Positions 53,070 to 62,261 of a DNA stretch of 64,000 nucleotides are shown here, piece by piece. Below the pieces are notes generated by a model. It was not told where the DNA came from and did no database searches. It worked only from the letters and a program-made list of their open reading frames with translations. Where the stretch lies: the NCBI RefSeq assembly GCF_036327775.1, contig NZ_CP109598.1:4848001-4912000 (forward strand), read 5' to 3'. Every line of letters begins with the position of its first letter. The stretch's first letter is position 1. Source of the stretch: Streptomyces sp. NBC_01498 (GTDB taxonomy: Bacteria; Actinomycetota; Actinomycetes; Streptomycetales; Streptomycetaceae). A program made the translations under genes and the position numbers.

Positions 53070-54359
53070 GTGAGCGACAACTCTGTAGTACTGCGGTACG
53101 GCGATGGCGAGTACACCTACCCGGTGATCAACAGCACCGTCGGCGACGAAGGCTTCGACATCGGGAAGCTGCGGGCCCAGACCGGCCTGGTGACACTGGA
53201 CAGCGGCTACGGCAACACGGCCGCCTACAAATCCGGTATCACCTATCTCGACGGTGAGCAGGGCATCCTCCGCTACCGCGGCTACCCCATCGAGCAACTG
53301 GCCGAGAGCTCGACCTTCCTCGAGGTGGCCTACCTGCTCATCAACGGTGAACTCCCGAAGGTCGACGAGCTGTCGTCCTTCCGCAACGAGATCACCCAGC
53401 ACACCCTGCTCCACGAGGACGTGAAGCGTTTCTTCGACGGCTTCCCCCGGGACGCGCACCCGATGGCGATGCTGTCCTCCGTGGTCAGCGCGCTGTCGAC
53501 GTTCTACCAGGACAGCCACAACCCGTTCGACGAGAAGCAGCGCCACCTCTCCACGATCCGGCTGCTGGCCAAGCTGCCGACGATCGCGGCGTACGCGTAC
53601 AAGAAGTCGATCGGCCACCCCTTCGTCTACCCGCGCAACGACCTCGGGTACGTCGAGAACTTCCTGCGGATGACGTTCTCCGTTCCCGCCCAGGAGTACG
53701 ACCTGGACCCGGTCGTCGTCTCGGCCCTGGACAAGCTGCTGATCCTGCACGCGGACCACGAGCAGAACTGCTCGACCTCCACCGTGCGCCTGGTCGGCTC
53801 GTCGCAGGCGAACATGTTCGCCTCGATCTCCGCCGGCATCAGCGCCCTCTGGGGTCCGCTGCACGGCGGCGCCAACCAGTCGGTCCTGGAGATGCTCGAA
53901 GGCATCCAGGCCAACGGCGGCGATGTCGACTCCTTCATCCGCAAGGTGAAGAACAAGGAGGACGGCGTCCGTCTGATGGGCTTCGGCCACCGCGTCTACA
54001 AGAGCTTCGACCCCCGGGCGAAGATCATCAAGGCGGCGGCGCACGATGTCCTCTCGGCGCTCGGCAAGTCCGACGAGCTGCTCGACATCGCGCTGAAGCT
54101 GGAGGAGCACGCGCTGTCGGACGACTACTTCGTCTCGCGCAACCTCTACCCGAACGTGGACTTCTACACGGGTCTGATCTACCGGGCCATGGGCTTCCCG
54201 ACCGAGATGTTCACCGTGCTCTTCGCGATCGGCCGGCTCCCCGGCTGGATCGCCCAGTGGCACGAGATGATCAAGGAGCCCGGTTCCCGGATCGGCCGTC
54301 CGCGCCAGATCTACACCGGCGAGGTCCTGCGCGACTTCGTTCCCGTCGAGAGCCGCTGA
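53070..54359 (+). CDS. citA: Citrate synthase
   Basis: Condenses acetyl-CoA and oxaloacetate to citrate. 429 residues from GTG 53070, read as MSDNSVVLRYGDGEYTYPVI, the usual N-terminus of Streptomyces citrate synthase; an upstream GTG at 53058 is less likely. Catalytic residues are seen: His in ILHADHEQNCSTSTVR, His in GPLHGGANQSVLEML, and Asp in the YKSFDPRAKI block after GFGHRV. Type II (hexameric) citrate synthase length. A strong terminator follows at 54461-54508. Confidence 0.97.
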   Translation: MSDNSVVLRYGDGEYTYPVINSTVGDEGFDIGKLRAQTGLVTLDSGYGNTAAYKSGITYLDGEQGILRYRGYPIEQLAESSTFLEVAYLLINGELPKVDELSSFRNEITQHTLLHEDVKRFFDGFPRDAHPMAMLSSVVSALSTFYQDSHNPFDEKQRHLSTIRLLAKLPTIAAYAYKKSIGHPFVYPRNDLGYVENFLRMTFSVPAQEYDLDPVVVSALDKLLILHADHEQNCSTSTVRLVGSSQANMFASISAGISALWGPLHGGANQSVLEMLEGIQANGGDVDSFIRKVKNKEDGVRLMGFGHRVYKSFDPRAKIIKAAAHDVLSALGKSDELLDIALKLEEHALSDDYFVSRNLYPNVDFYTGLIYRAMGFPTEMFTVLFAIGRLPGWIAQWHEMIKEPGSRIGRPRQIYTGEVLRDFVPVESR

Positions 54360-54460
54360 GCCCTCGGCCCCGCCGGGTCCCGCGCGGTCCCTTCGAGGGC
54401 GCCGCGCGCCGGACCCGGTACGCGTGACGGGCTCCGGGTCCCGCACGGCAGAACAACAGA

Positions 54461-54508
54461 AAGCGCCCCGCCTCCGATCCCCCCACGGGTCGGGTGAGCG
54501 GGGCGCTT
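54461..54508 (+). terminator. citA terminator
   Basis: AAGCGCCCCGC (54461-54471) and GCGGGGCGCTT (54498-54508), perfect 11-bp arms, about 100 bp after the citA stop codon. Confidence 0.8.
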
Positions 54509-55030
54509 CCCATATCCCCGGTGCGGATTCCCCCCACGGGATCCGGGCCGGGCGTCTGCGGTGCCGGCAGAAGCCAGTTCCACGCGGTCTGCCGGGGTAC
54601 GTACGAACCAGGGGGGCCGCTCAAAGCTCCCCAGCTGCACGTCCCCCGGCCAACGCTTGCCTGAGACATCCCCCAAGACATCTCATGAACGTCCCCCAAG
54701 ACGTTCTCGGCATCGCCTCTTAGACTCGCGAGCTGCCCGGATGGTTACCCCTCAATCTATGTGATCTGGATCTCTTTGTGAAGGTCCTGTGCCTCATGTG
54801 AAGGAGCGGGGGCGCAAAGTGTCGGTTACTACGACAACAGACGAAAACATCGTCCGCCGAGTTTTCCGGTCGGATCGCTGACCAGCGCTTTTGTCGGGGC
54901 CGTTCGGACGGCGGCGGTCGGAGTCGGCCGGAAAAGCGGCGGGGCCGCCCGGCGTCGGCGAAGAAAATCTTTTCGCGTACGGCAACCGGCGACCCCGGGC
55001 GGCCCGGCGGACCCTCTCCGGCGCGGTCGT
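54509..55030. other. Gene-free region between citA terminator and copZ
   Basis: About 520 bp, no gene supported. Its only pattern is two similar pieces around CCCCCAAGAC (54670-54710). GC is lower between 54730 and 54860. A copA ATPase gene, which could be expected downstream of copZ, is not here. Confidence 0.5.
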
Positions 55031-55375
55031 TCAGGACCGGCCGGACAGCTCGTAACCCGCCTCGTCGACCGCCGCGCGTACGGCGTCCTCGTCCAGCGGG
55101 ACCTGCGAGACCACCGTCACCCGGCCGGTGGCGGCCTCCGCCTTCACCGAGGTCACACCCGTCAGCGCGGAGAGTTCGTCGGTGACGGCGCCTTCGCAGT
55201 GGCCGCACGTCATGCCGGTGACCTCGTACACGGTGGTCACCTCGGCCGCCGCGCCGGCCGCCGCCGTCTCCGCCCCGGCGGTGCCGTCGTGGCAGGAGCC
55301 CCCGGGCGAGCAGCAGGAGCCGGCGGGCCGGGCGGTCTGGCCGTGTTCCGTCTGGGTCGTCGTCTCTGCTGCCAT
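55031..55375 (-). CDS. copZ: Heavy-metal-associated domain protein (CopZ-like copper chaperone)
   Basis: 114 residues from ATG 55375 with GGAGGAG upstream. N-terminal 45 residues are flexible and include a Cys/His cluster (GSCCSPGGSCHDG); the rest is a ferredoxin-like HMA domain with GMTCGHCEGAVTDELSALTG, whose CxxC binds Cu(I). Carries copper to a P-type ATPase or to the CsoR sensor. The CsoR box 86 bp upstream supports copper induction. The extra N-terminal Cys-rich segment is unusual for CopZ and may be an additional metal site. Confidence 0.87.
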   Translation of the reverse strand: MAAETTTQTEHGQTARPAGSCCSPGGSCHDGTAGAETAAAGAAAEVTTVYEVTGMTCGHCEGAVTDELSALTGVTSVKAEAATGRVTVVSQVPLDEDAVRAAVDEAGYELSGRS

Positions 55376-55460
55376 GGGGTTCTCCTCCGGGGGTGGGCGT
55401 GCGGAACGGGCGCGTCGCGGGGAGCGCGGCTGGGTGTCGCGGGTCCCGGCCTGTCGAGGA

Positions 55461-55478
55461 TATACCCCTAGGGGGTAT
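55461..55478. promoter_or_regulatory. CsoR copper operator
   Basis: TATACCCCTAGGGGGTAT, palindromic apart from one extra G, matches the TACCCC-n-GGGGTA pattern of actinobacterial CsoR boxes. It lies upstream of copZ. Confidence 0.85.
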
Positions 55479-55544
55479 GAAGGCGAGTCGTGGACCGCCA
55501 CCCGGTCCGCTGCGGCGGGTGCCGCCGCCGGTCGCGGGGGGAGA

Positions 55545-56276
55545 TCAGTGCTCCGGGGCCGCCTCCGCCCGGGGGCGGCAGTGCGGAAGCGCGTCGCCCA
55601 CCAGGGGGTCCAGATAGCGGAACATGGCGGTCTTCAGCTCCCGTACGTACGCCTCCCGCTCCTCGCCCTCGTGCGACAGGATCAGATCGAGGCCACCCTT
55701 GAACAGGACGAAGATGAAGTCCGCCGTCCTGGCGCGCTCGGCCGGCGGGGTGCCGGGGAGATAGTCCCCGAGGATCTCCTGGACCCGCACGAGCACCGTG
55801 GAGTGCAGGGTGTCGTGCTCCTCGGCCACCCGTCCGGGGACCTCCGACCCGTGCATCAGGACGCTGAACGCCGGGTTCTCGCAGTTGAAGGTGATCAGCG
55901 GATCGAGTATCGCCTCCAGCATCTCGGGGAGCGGCAGATTCAGATGGGCGGGGGTGAACGCCCGGCCGTACGTGGTCCGCCAGCGGGTCAGGAGGACATC
56001 GCCCAGCTCGACCGCGATGGCTTCCTTGTTCGGGAAGAACTGGTAGAGCGTGCCGGGTGAGACCCCGGCCTCGCGGGCGATGGAGTTGGTGCTCGCCGCC
56101 GTGTAGCCGCTGGCGCAGAAGACGCGGCCCGCGGCTTCGAGGAGCTGGGCGATACGGCGCTCGCCGCGGGCCTGGCGGCGGCGCGGCCTGCCCGTGCCGT
56201 CGGCCGCGTCCTCGTCCTTGGCCGCGCTGTCCTGGACGCCTCGCTCCACGGCTCCGCCTCTCCTCGCTTCCGGCAC
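55545..56276 (-). CDS. TetR-family regulator of MMPL exporter
   Basis: 243 residues from GTG 56276 (GGAGG five bases before). After a charged 45-residue N-terminus comes the TetR HTH (ERRIAQLLEAAGRVFCASGY, then AREAGVSPGTLYQFFPNKEA) and a large helical ligand domain. Divergent from the MMPL transporter gene with two matching operators between, so most likely its repressor, released by a toxic or lipophilic compound the pump exports. Confidence 0.88.
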   Translation of the reverse strand: MPEARRGGAVERGVQDSAAKDEDAADGTGRPRRRQARGERRIAQLLEAAGRVFCASGYTAASTNSIAREAGVSPGTLYQFFPNKEAIAVELGDVLLTRWRTTYGRAFTPAHLNLPLPEMLEAILDPLITFNCENPAFSVLMHGSEVPGRVAEEHDTLHSTVLVRVQEILGDYLPGTPPAERARTADFIFVLFKGGLDLILSHEGEEREAYVRELKTAMFRYLDPLVGDALPHCRPRAEAAPEH

Positions 56277-56312
56277 GTGAACCTCCAGGATCCCTCGATC
56301 GGTGGGTGTCGA

Positions 56313-56365
56313 TTGACAAACGCGAGTGGTCGCTCGCATTCTTGTCCAATGCGAGCGATCGCTCG
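56313..56365. promoter_or_regulatory. Promoter and twin TetR operators of MMPL gene
   Basis: -35 TTGACA at 56313-56318 with a possible -10 CATTCT at 56337-56342 (18-bp spacer). Operator 1 CGAGTGGTCGCTCG (56323-56336) lies between the hexamers; operator 2 CGAGCGATCGCTCG (56352-56365, a perfect palindrome) covers the start-site region. Centre-to-centre spacing is 29 bp. Confidence 0.78.
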
Positions 56366-56429
56366 TGTTTGCCACTCCACGGCAGTCGCCGACCCGTGCC
56401 CCGGGTCACGGTGAAGGGGACACCGCACC

Positions 56430-58718
56430 ATGTCCGACGTCAACGGTAGGTCGAGAACCGGCGGCTGGACCCGGTTCGTCACGGCGCGTCCACGGCTCTC
56501 GCTGCTGGCCGCCCTGGTGATCACGGCGCTGGCCGTCCTCGCGGGGAGCGGGGTCGGCGACCGGATGGGCAGCGGTGGCTGGCAGGACCCGGCCGCCTCG
56601 TCCTCGTACGCCACACAGGCGCTGGAGCGCGAGTTCCCCGCCTCCCAGCCGAATCTCCTGCTGCTCGTCGACGCGGGAGCCCGGGGGGTGGACGATCCCG
56701 CCGTCGCCGCCGAGGCCCGCCGGCTCACCGAGCTGCTGGCCGCCGAGAAGGGCGTGACGGGCGTCGGGTCGTACTGGCAGACGCGGGCGCCCGCGCTGCG
56801 CGCCGAGGACGGGAGCGAGGCGCTGATCGCCGCCAGGATCCTCGGGGAGGAGAAGGAGGCCGGCGAGACCCTGGAGCGGATAGCCCCCGAGTTGCGCGGC
56901 ACACAGGGGGTGTTGGAGGTCTCCGTCGGCGGACCGGTCGCCGTCCGGCACGAGATGCAGACCACCATCCAGGAGGATCTGCTGCGGGCCGAGCTGATCG
57001 CGCTTCCGGTCACACTCGTCCTGCTCGTGATGGTCTTCGGCAGCGCGGTCGCCGCCCTGCTCCCGCTGGGGATCGGGATCGTCGCCATCCTCGGGACCAA
57101 CGCCGTGCTGCGCGGCATCACCGAGTTCACGGACGTCTCGGTCTTCGCGCAGAACCTCACCACGGCCCTGGGGCTCGGACTGGCCGTGGACTACGCGCTG
57201 TTCATCGTGCGCCGATTCCGGGAGGAGCTGGCCGAGGGCGCGGAAGTGCGGGACGCGGTGGGCACCACGCTGCGCACGGCGGGCCGGACGGTGCTGTTCT
57301 CCGCGCTGACGGTGGCGGTGTCACTCGCGGCGATGCTGGTCTTCCCGCAGTACTTCCTGCGCTCGTTCGCCTACGCCGGGATGGCGGTGGTGCTGCTCGC
57401 CGCGGCGGCGGCGCTGATCCTGCTGCCGGCCGCGCTCACGCTGCTCGGGCACCGGGTCAACTCGTTCGATCTGCGGCGGCTGTTCACCCGGCGGCGCGGG
57501 CGTCCCGCCGCCACCGTCGGTACGGCCGCCGGGTCCGGACCGGGAACGCCGGCGGACGAGGGCGGCGGCTGGGGACGGACGGCCGTCCTGGTGATGCGCC
57601 GCGCTCCGCTCTTCGCCGTCGCGACGGCCACGGGTCTGGTGCTGCTCGGACTGCCCTTCCTGGGCGTCACGTTCGGCACCGCCGACGACCGGCAACTGCC
57701 CGCCGACGCCGAGGCCCGAGTCGTCCAGGAAGACATCAGGAGCGGCTTCCCCGGCAGCCCCGGAGGCGGGCTGGAGGTGCTGGGCGAAGGCGCGGCCACC
57801 GAGGCCGAGTACGCGGACTACCGCGCGCGGGTGGCCAAACTGCCGGGCGTGCTGCGGGTCGAGGGGCCGGTCGTCTCCGGCGACCACGCGTACTTCACGG
57901 TGCAGCCGCGCGGTGAGGCGGTGGGCGCGGACGCCCAACGGCTGGTGGGTGAACTGCGCGCCGAGCCCGCCGCGTTCGACACCTCCGTCACCGGCACGGC
58001 CGCCGTGCTGGTCGATTCGAAGGACTCCATAGCGGACCGGCTGCCACTGGCCGGGGCCGTCATCGTCGTCGTGACCCTGCTGCTGGTCTTCCTGCTCACC
58101 GGCAGCGTCCTCATACCGATCCAGGCGGTGGCGCTCAACGCGCTCAGTCTCACCGCGATGTTCGGGGCGGTCGTCTGGGTCTTCCAGGACGGCCACCTGT
58201 CAGGGCTGCTCGGCTTCACACCCACGGGCGACATAGAGACGACGCTTCCGGTGCTGATGTTCTGCGTCGCCTTCGGACTCTCCATGGACTACGGGGTGTT
58301 CCTGATATCCCGGATCAAGGAGGAGTACGACCGCACCGGTGACCACGAGCGCTCCGTCGTCTTCGGACTCCGGCGCACCGGCGGCCTGATCACGGCGGCG
58401 GCGGTGATCCTGGCGGTGGTGATGGTCGCCATCGGCACCTCGCGGGTCACCAACACCAAGATGCTCGGCCTCGGTATCGCGCTCGCGGTGATCATGGACG
58501 CGATGGTGGTGCGCAGTCTGCTGGTTCCGGCGGTGATGAAGCTGACGGGCCGGGCGACCTGGTGGGCGCCGGGGCCGCTGCGCCGCCTCCACGACCGGTT
58601 CGGGGTGAGCGAGGGCGGGGCCGCGCCCACGACGGTCGATCCCGAGACGGCGCACGGGGCCGGCGGGGCGGGCGGCGCGGTGCCGGGGCCCGGGGAACGG
58701 GACAAGGTCGGGGTCTGA
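56430..58718 (+). CDS. MMPL/RND-family transporter
   Basis: 762 residues with the duplicated RND layout: one helix, an external domain, a block of membrane helices (about 190-345), a second half with a helix (about 395-415), external domain, and a final block (about 540-730). The conserved MMPL charged motifs are seen after TTALGLGLAVDYALFIVRRF and FCVAFGLSMDYGVFLISRIKEEYD (the Asp-Tyr pairs used for proton coupling). Start ATG 56430. Likely proton-driven export of a lipophilic drug or lipid under TetR control. Confidence 0.92.
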   Translation: MSDVNGRSRTGGWTRFVTARPRLSLLAALVITALAVLAGSGVGDRMGSGGWQDPAASSSYATQALEREFPASQPNLLLLVDAGARGVDDPAVAAEARRLTELLAAEKGVTGVGSYWQTRAPALRAEDGSEALIAARILGEEKEAGETLERIAPELRGTQGVLEVSVGGPVAVRHEMQTTIQEDLLRAELIALPVTLVLLVMVFGSAVAALLPLGIGIVAILGTNAVLRGITEFTDVSVFAQNLTTALGLGLAVDYALFIVRRFREELAEGAEVRDAVGTTLRTAGRTVLFSALTVAVSLAAMLVFPQYFLRSFAYAGMAVVLLAAAAALILLPAALTLLGHRVNSFDLRRLFTRRRGRPAATVGTAAGSGPGTPADEGGGWGRTAVLVMRRAPLFAVATATGLVLLGLPFLGVTFGTADDRQLPADAEARVVQEDIRSGFPGSPGGGLEVLGEGAATEAEYADYRARVAKLPGVLRVEGPVVSGDHAYFTVQPRGEAVGADAQRLVGELRAEPAAFDTSVTGTAAVLVDSKDSIADRLPLAGAVIVVVTLLLVFLLTGSVLIPIQAVALNALSLTAMFGAVVWVFQDGHLSGLLGFTPTGDIETTLPVLMFCVAFGLSMDYGVFLISRIKEEYDRTGDHERSVVFGLRRTGGLITAAAVILAVVMVAIGTSRVTNTKMLGLGIALAVIMDAMVVRSLLVPAVMKLTGRATWWAPGPLRRLHDRFGVSEGGAAPTTVDPETAHGAGGAGGAVPGPGERDKVGV

Positions 58719-58731
58719 GGCCGGACACGAC

Positions 58732-58776
58732 CGAGGGCCCCGCGCCCCACCGGTGGTGGACGCGCCGGGGCCCTCG
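58732..58776. terminator. Bidirectional terminator after MMPL gene
   Basis: CGAGGGCCCCG (58732-58742) and CGGGGCCCTCG (58766-58776), perfect arms, 14 bp after the MMPL stop and facing the end of the converging HTH gene. Confidence 0.8.
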
Positions 58777-58820
58777 ACAGCCGGCCGGCCGGCGACGGGT
58801 CCGGGTTCAGCTCCCGCGTC

Positions 58821-59018
58821 TCACTCCCTGCGGCCTCTGTTTCCCGGGCGCTTGGCCACCCAGGCGCGGACGGAATCGGCGTACCAGAAGGGCTTGCCGT
58901 TCTCCACGTGGTCCGGCGGCGGAAGCAGACCGTGCTTGCGGTACGAACGGACGGTGTCCGGCTGTACCCGGATGTGTGCGGCGATTTCCTTGTAGGACCA
59001 GAGACTTCTGTCCGTCAT
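58821..59018 (-). CDS. Small MerR/excisionase-like helix-turn-helix protein
   Basis: 65 residues from ATG 59018 with GGGAGG eight bases upstream. Almost only a winged HTH: WSYKEIAAHIRVQPDTVRSY, then RKHGLLPPPDHVENGKPFWYADSV. This is the HTH_17/AlpA-like type found in phage or plasmid excisionases and in small chromosomal regulators. No integrase or attachment site is near, so a stand-alone regulator is more likely. Confidence 0.8.
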   Translation of the reverse strand: MTDRSLWSYKEIAAHIRVQPDTVRSYRKHGLLPPPDHVENGKPFWYADSVRAWVAKRPGNRGRRE

Positions 59019-59273
59019 GCGGGGCACCTCCCTGCGCCGGCCGCAGCGGCGGCCGGGGGGCCGTCTGGAGAGCTGCGACGAGGACGCTGGTGATCACTGA
59101 GCCTGTGCCCCTTTGAACGACGCAGAGTGACGACGGGGGAGGGTCTGTCGCGCCCCTGTGACGGAAAACCCGTGTAATGGAGACATGCGTGACGTCAGGA
59201 GGATGTCTGTCACAGAATCATGTCATGGGAGACATCTGCGCCTCTGGCCCAATTGTTCGACGGGAGCGCCGGG

Positions 59274-60185
59274 TTACGCGCCGCACGAGCGCAGGAAACG
59301 GCGCGTCCGCTCGGCGATCGGGTAGGGCTTGTCGGGCGGACAGGGATACATGTCCTGTTCCACGATGGCGAAGAGATCGACGTCCAGTTTCCGCGCGGCC
59401 TTCAGCACCGGCTCCAGCGCGGGCACTCCGCCCGGCGGCTCACACATCACCCCCCGCCCCACGGCCGGCCCGAACGGAATCCCCCCGGCGACGACCTCCG
59501 CGAGGATCTCCGGATCCACCTGCTTGAGGTGCAGATAGCCGATCCGCTCCCCGTAGGTCTCGATCAGCCTGACGCTGTCCCCACCGCAGTACGCGTAGTG
59601 CCCGGTGTCCAGGCACAGCGACACCAGGGCCGGATCGGTCGCGTCCAGGAAACGGCTGACGTTGTCCTCGTCGTCGATATGGGTGTCGGCGTGCGGGTGG
59701 ACCACGATCGTCAGCCCGAAGCGGTCCCGCACCTCCCGGCCGAGACGCTCGGTCTGGGTGGTCAGATCACGCCACTGCGCGGCGGTCAGCTCCCGGTCCT
59801 CCAGGACCTGACCCGTCTTGTCGTCACGCCAGAAGGACGGGATGACCACCAGGTGGTCGGCGCCCATCGCCCGGGTCAGGGCCGCGATGTCCGCGACATG
59901 CGCCCAGGTGCTGTCCCACACCGCCGGCCCGTGGTGCAGCCCGGTGAACACCGTGCCCGCCGAGACCTTCAGACCGCGCGCGGCCGTCTCCTCGGCGAGG
60001 CGGGCCGGATCGGTCGGGAGGTAGCCGTACGGGCCGAGCTCGATCCACTCGTACCCGGCCAGCGCCACCTCGTCGAGGAAACGCCGCCACGGCACCTGCC
60101 GCGGATCGTCGGGAAACCACACGCCCCAGGAGTCGGGGGCCGACCCGACCCTGATGCGGTTCGGCGGGGGCACGGAGGAGGTCAT
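59274..60185 (-). CDS. iolE: Inosose dehydratase-like TIM-barrel protein
   Basis: 303 residues from ATG 60185 (GGAGGC upstream). Xylose isomerase-like barrel with RVGSAPDSWGVWFPDD at the N-terminus, LDEVALAGYEWIELGPYGYL, then metal-site elements VVHPHADTHIDDEDNV, SLCLDTGHYAYCGGD, IGYLHLKQVDP and FAIVEQDMYP. These are typical of IolE-type 2-keto-myo-inositol dehydratases. Divergent from iolC, aldolase, iolB and iolD, which supports the inositol role; another ketose isomerase function is possible. Confidence 0.78.
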   Translation of the reverse strand: MTSSVPPPNRIRVGSAPDSWGVWFPDDPRQVPWRRFLDEVALAGYEWIELGPYGYLPTDPARLAEETAARGLKVSAGTVFTGLHHGPAVWDSTWAHVADIAALTRAMGADHLVVIPSFWRDDKTGQVLEDRELTAAQWRDLTTQTERLGREVRDRFGLTIVVHPHADTHIDDEDNVSRFLDATDPALVSLCLDTGHYAYCGGDSVRLIETYGERIGYLHLKQVDPEILAEVVAGGIPFGPAVGRGVMCEPPGGVPALEPVLKAARKLDVDLFAIVEQDMYPCPPDKPYPIAERTRRFLRSCGA

Positions 60186-60215
60186 ACGGGCAGCCTCCCG
60201 GCCGTCCGAGAAGAG

Positions 60216-60278
60216 TGTCAAGCGTTCGTCCGAATGTAAGGACAAAACGTTGACAGGGTCGGGAGAGACCACTACACC
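60216..60278. promoter_or_regulatory. Divergent promoter region iolE/iolC
   Basis: Plus strand: TTGACA (60250-60255), 17-bp spacer, TACACC (60273-60278), 32 bp before the iolC ATG. Minus strand: TTGACA as TGTCAA at 60216-60221. Between them GTCC...GGAC half-sites suggest a shared operator. Confidence 0.6.
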
Positions 60279-60309
60279 TGGGGTCGGCCGTCGAAACGAG
60301 GGGACACGT

Positions 60310-61383
60310 ATGCCGGAGCCGTACGACGTGATCACCATGGGGCGGATCGGCGTGGACCTCTATCCGCTGCGTGTCGGAGTCCCGCTGGCGCAGGTCGACA
60401 CCTTCGGGAAGTTCCTCGGCGGCTCGGCGACGAACGTGGCGGTGGCCGCCGCCCGGCTCGGCCGCCGCACCGCGGTCATCACCCGCACCGGGCGGGACGC
60501 GTTCGGCGACTATCTCCACCACGCCCTGCGGGAGTTCGGCGTGGACGACCGGTGGGTGACCCCGGTCGACCGGTGGCCCACGCCCGTGACGTTCTGCGAG
60601 ATCTTCCCCCCGGACGACTTCCCGCTCTACTTCTACCGGCAGCCCAAGGCACCCGACCTGGAGATCCACCCGGACGAACTGGACCTGGACGCCGTCCGGG
60701 CCGCGCGCATCTTCTGGATGACGGGCACCGGCCTGTGCGAGGAGCCCAGCCGGACGGCCACGCTGACGGCCCTGAGCGCACGCGGCGAGGAGCGGCGCCC
60801 GTCCGGGCGCGGCCCCGGAAACGCCGTCACCGTCTTCGACCTGGACTGGCGCCCCATGTTCTGGCGGGCACCGGCCGACGGCCCCGGCGGCGCTCCCGAC
60901 GCCCGCGGCGATCAGCGGGCGCTGATGGCGGCGGCCCGGCCCCTGTACGCGCGCGCCCTGCGCCACGCCACCGTCGCCGTGGGCAATCTGGACGAGTGCG
61001 AAGTCGCCGTCGGCGAGCGCGAACCGTACGCCGCCGCCCAGGCCCTGCTGGCCGCCGGACCCGAACTGGCCGTCGTCAAGCAGGGACCAGCGGGAGTCCT
61101 CGCCGTGCACCGCGACGGCACCACCGCCGAGGTGCCCCCCGTCCCCGTGGAGGTCGTCAACGGCCTCGGCGCCGGGGACGCCTTCGGCGGCGCCCTCTGC
61201 CACGGCCTGCTGTCCGGCTGGGACCTGGAGCGCTGCATGCGCTACGCCAACGCCGCCGGCGCCATCGTCGCCGCCCGGCTCGCCTGTTCCTCCGCGATGC
61301 CGTACCCCCGGGAAGTCGCCCAGGTCCTCGCCGGCGGCCCGGTCCCCACCCCGGGAACACCCCCACCGGACGCCGCCCGGTGA
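60310..61383 (+). CDS. iolC: 5-dehydro-2-deoxygluconokinase
   Basis: PfkB/ribokinase-family kinase of 357 residues that phosphorylates 2-deoxy-5-keto-gluconate in myo-inositol breakdown. Motifs: GRIGVDLYP near the N-terminus, FGKFLGGSATNVAVAAARLG (PfkB signature 1) and NGLGAGDAFGGALCHGLLSG (signature 2 with catalytic Asp). It is followed in a GTGA overlap by an aldolase gene and then by iolB and iolD, an inositol-catabolic order. Confidence 0.9.
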   Translation: MPEPYDVITMGRIGVDLYPLRVGVPLAQVDTFGKFLGGSATNVAVAAARLGRRTAVITRTGRDAFGDYLHHALREFGVDDRWVTPVDRWPTPVTFCEIFPPDDFPLYFYRQPKAPDLEIHPDELDLDAVRAARIFWMTGTGLCEEPSRTATLTALSARGEERRPSGRGPGNAVTVFDLDWRPMFWRAPADGPGGAPDARGDQRALMAAARPLYARALRHATVAVGNLDECEVAVGEREPYAAAQALLAAGPELAVVKQGPAGVLAVHRDGTTAEVPPVPVEVVNGLGAGDAFGGALCHGLLSGWDLERCMRYANAAGAIVAARLACSSAMPYPREVAQVLAGGPVPTPGTPPPDAAR

Positions 61384-62261
61384 CCCGGGTCGACGCGTCG
61401 GAGCTGGTCCGGCTCCGTACGCACCGCCCCGAGGCGATCGCCGAGGCCGCCGCCCGCCGCGCCCGCCGCCCCCTGCTGCGCCGCGGCGGCCGGCTGATGA
61501 TCGTGGCGGCCGACCACCCGGCCCGTGGCGCCCTCGCCGTCGGCAACCGCCGGCTCGCCATGGCCAACCGTGTCGACCTGCTGGAACGGCTCTGCCTCGC
61601 GCTCTCCCGGCCCGGCGTCGACGGCGTCCTCGCCACCGCCGACATACTCGACGACCTGCTGCTCCTCGGTGCCCTGGAGGACCGGGTGGTCGTCGGCTCG
61701 ATGAACCGGGGCGGTCTGGCCGGCGCCTCCTTCGAACTGGACGACCGCTTCACCGGCCACCGCCCCGAGGACATCGCCCGGCTCGGCTTCGACGCGGGCA
61801 AGCTGCTCCTGCGCGTCGACTACGAGGACCCCCGCTCGGCGGACACCCTCCTGTCGGCCGCCCGCGCCGTGGACGCCATGGCGGAGCGCCGACTGCCGGT
61901 CTTCGTCGAGCCGTTCCTCTGCCACCGCAGGGACGGACGGCTCACCAACGACCTGACGGCCGAGGCGGTCACCCGCTCCATCGCCATCGCCTCCGGCCTC
62001 GGCGGCACCTCGGCGTACACCTGGCTGAAACTGCCCGTCACCGACGATCCCGACGACATGGCACGGGTGATGGAGACGTCCACCCTGCCCGCCGTGCTGC
62101 TCGGTGGCGAGATCGGCGACAACCAGGAGGCGGCGTACGAGAAGTGGCGCCGGGCGCTGCGGCTGCCCACGGTGCAGGGCCTGGTGGTGGGGCGTTCGCT
62201 CCTCTATCCGGTGGACGGGGACGTCGCGGCGGCCGTCGACACCGCCGTGAGCCTCCTCTGA
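61380..62261 (+). CDS. Class I aldolase, Cgl0159 / DeoC-FbaB type
   Basis: 293 residues; GTG start overlaps the iolC stop. TIM-barrel aldolase of the group annotated as Cgl0159 family in actinobacteria (VAADHPARGALAVG, GLAGASFELDDRFTGH, GKLLLRVDYEDP, YTWLKLPVTDDPDDM with the likely Schiff-base Lys, VVGRSLLYP). In this operon it should cleave 2-deoxy-5-keto-gluconate-6-phosphate to dihydroxyacetone phosphate and malonate semialdehyde, the IolJ step (inferred from position). Confidence 0.83.
   Translation: MTRVDASELVRLRTHRPEAIAEAAARRARRPLLRRGGRLMIVAADHPARGALAVGNRRLAMANRVDLLERLCLALSRPGVDGVLATADILDDLLLLGALEDRVVVGSMNRGGLAGASFELDDRFTGHRPEDIARLGFDAGKLLLRVDYEDPRSADTLLSAARAVDAMAERRLPVFVEPFLCHRRDGRLTNDLTAEAVTRSIAIASGLGGTSAYTWLKLPVTDDPDDMARVMETSTLPAVLLGGEIGDNQEAAYEKWRRALRLPTVQGLVVGRSLLYPVDGDVAAAVDTAVSLL

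Noticed and set aside
49104..54446. Minus-strand open frame of about 1780 codons antisense to DUF993, isomerase, recD2 and citA
   Set aside because: Produced by high-GC codon bias in the opposite genes; low-complexity Arg/Gly/Val composition, no domain, no ribosome binding site.
58821..59018. Excisionase of an integrated element
   Set aside because: HTH type fits, but there is no integrase, att repeat or tRNA nearby.
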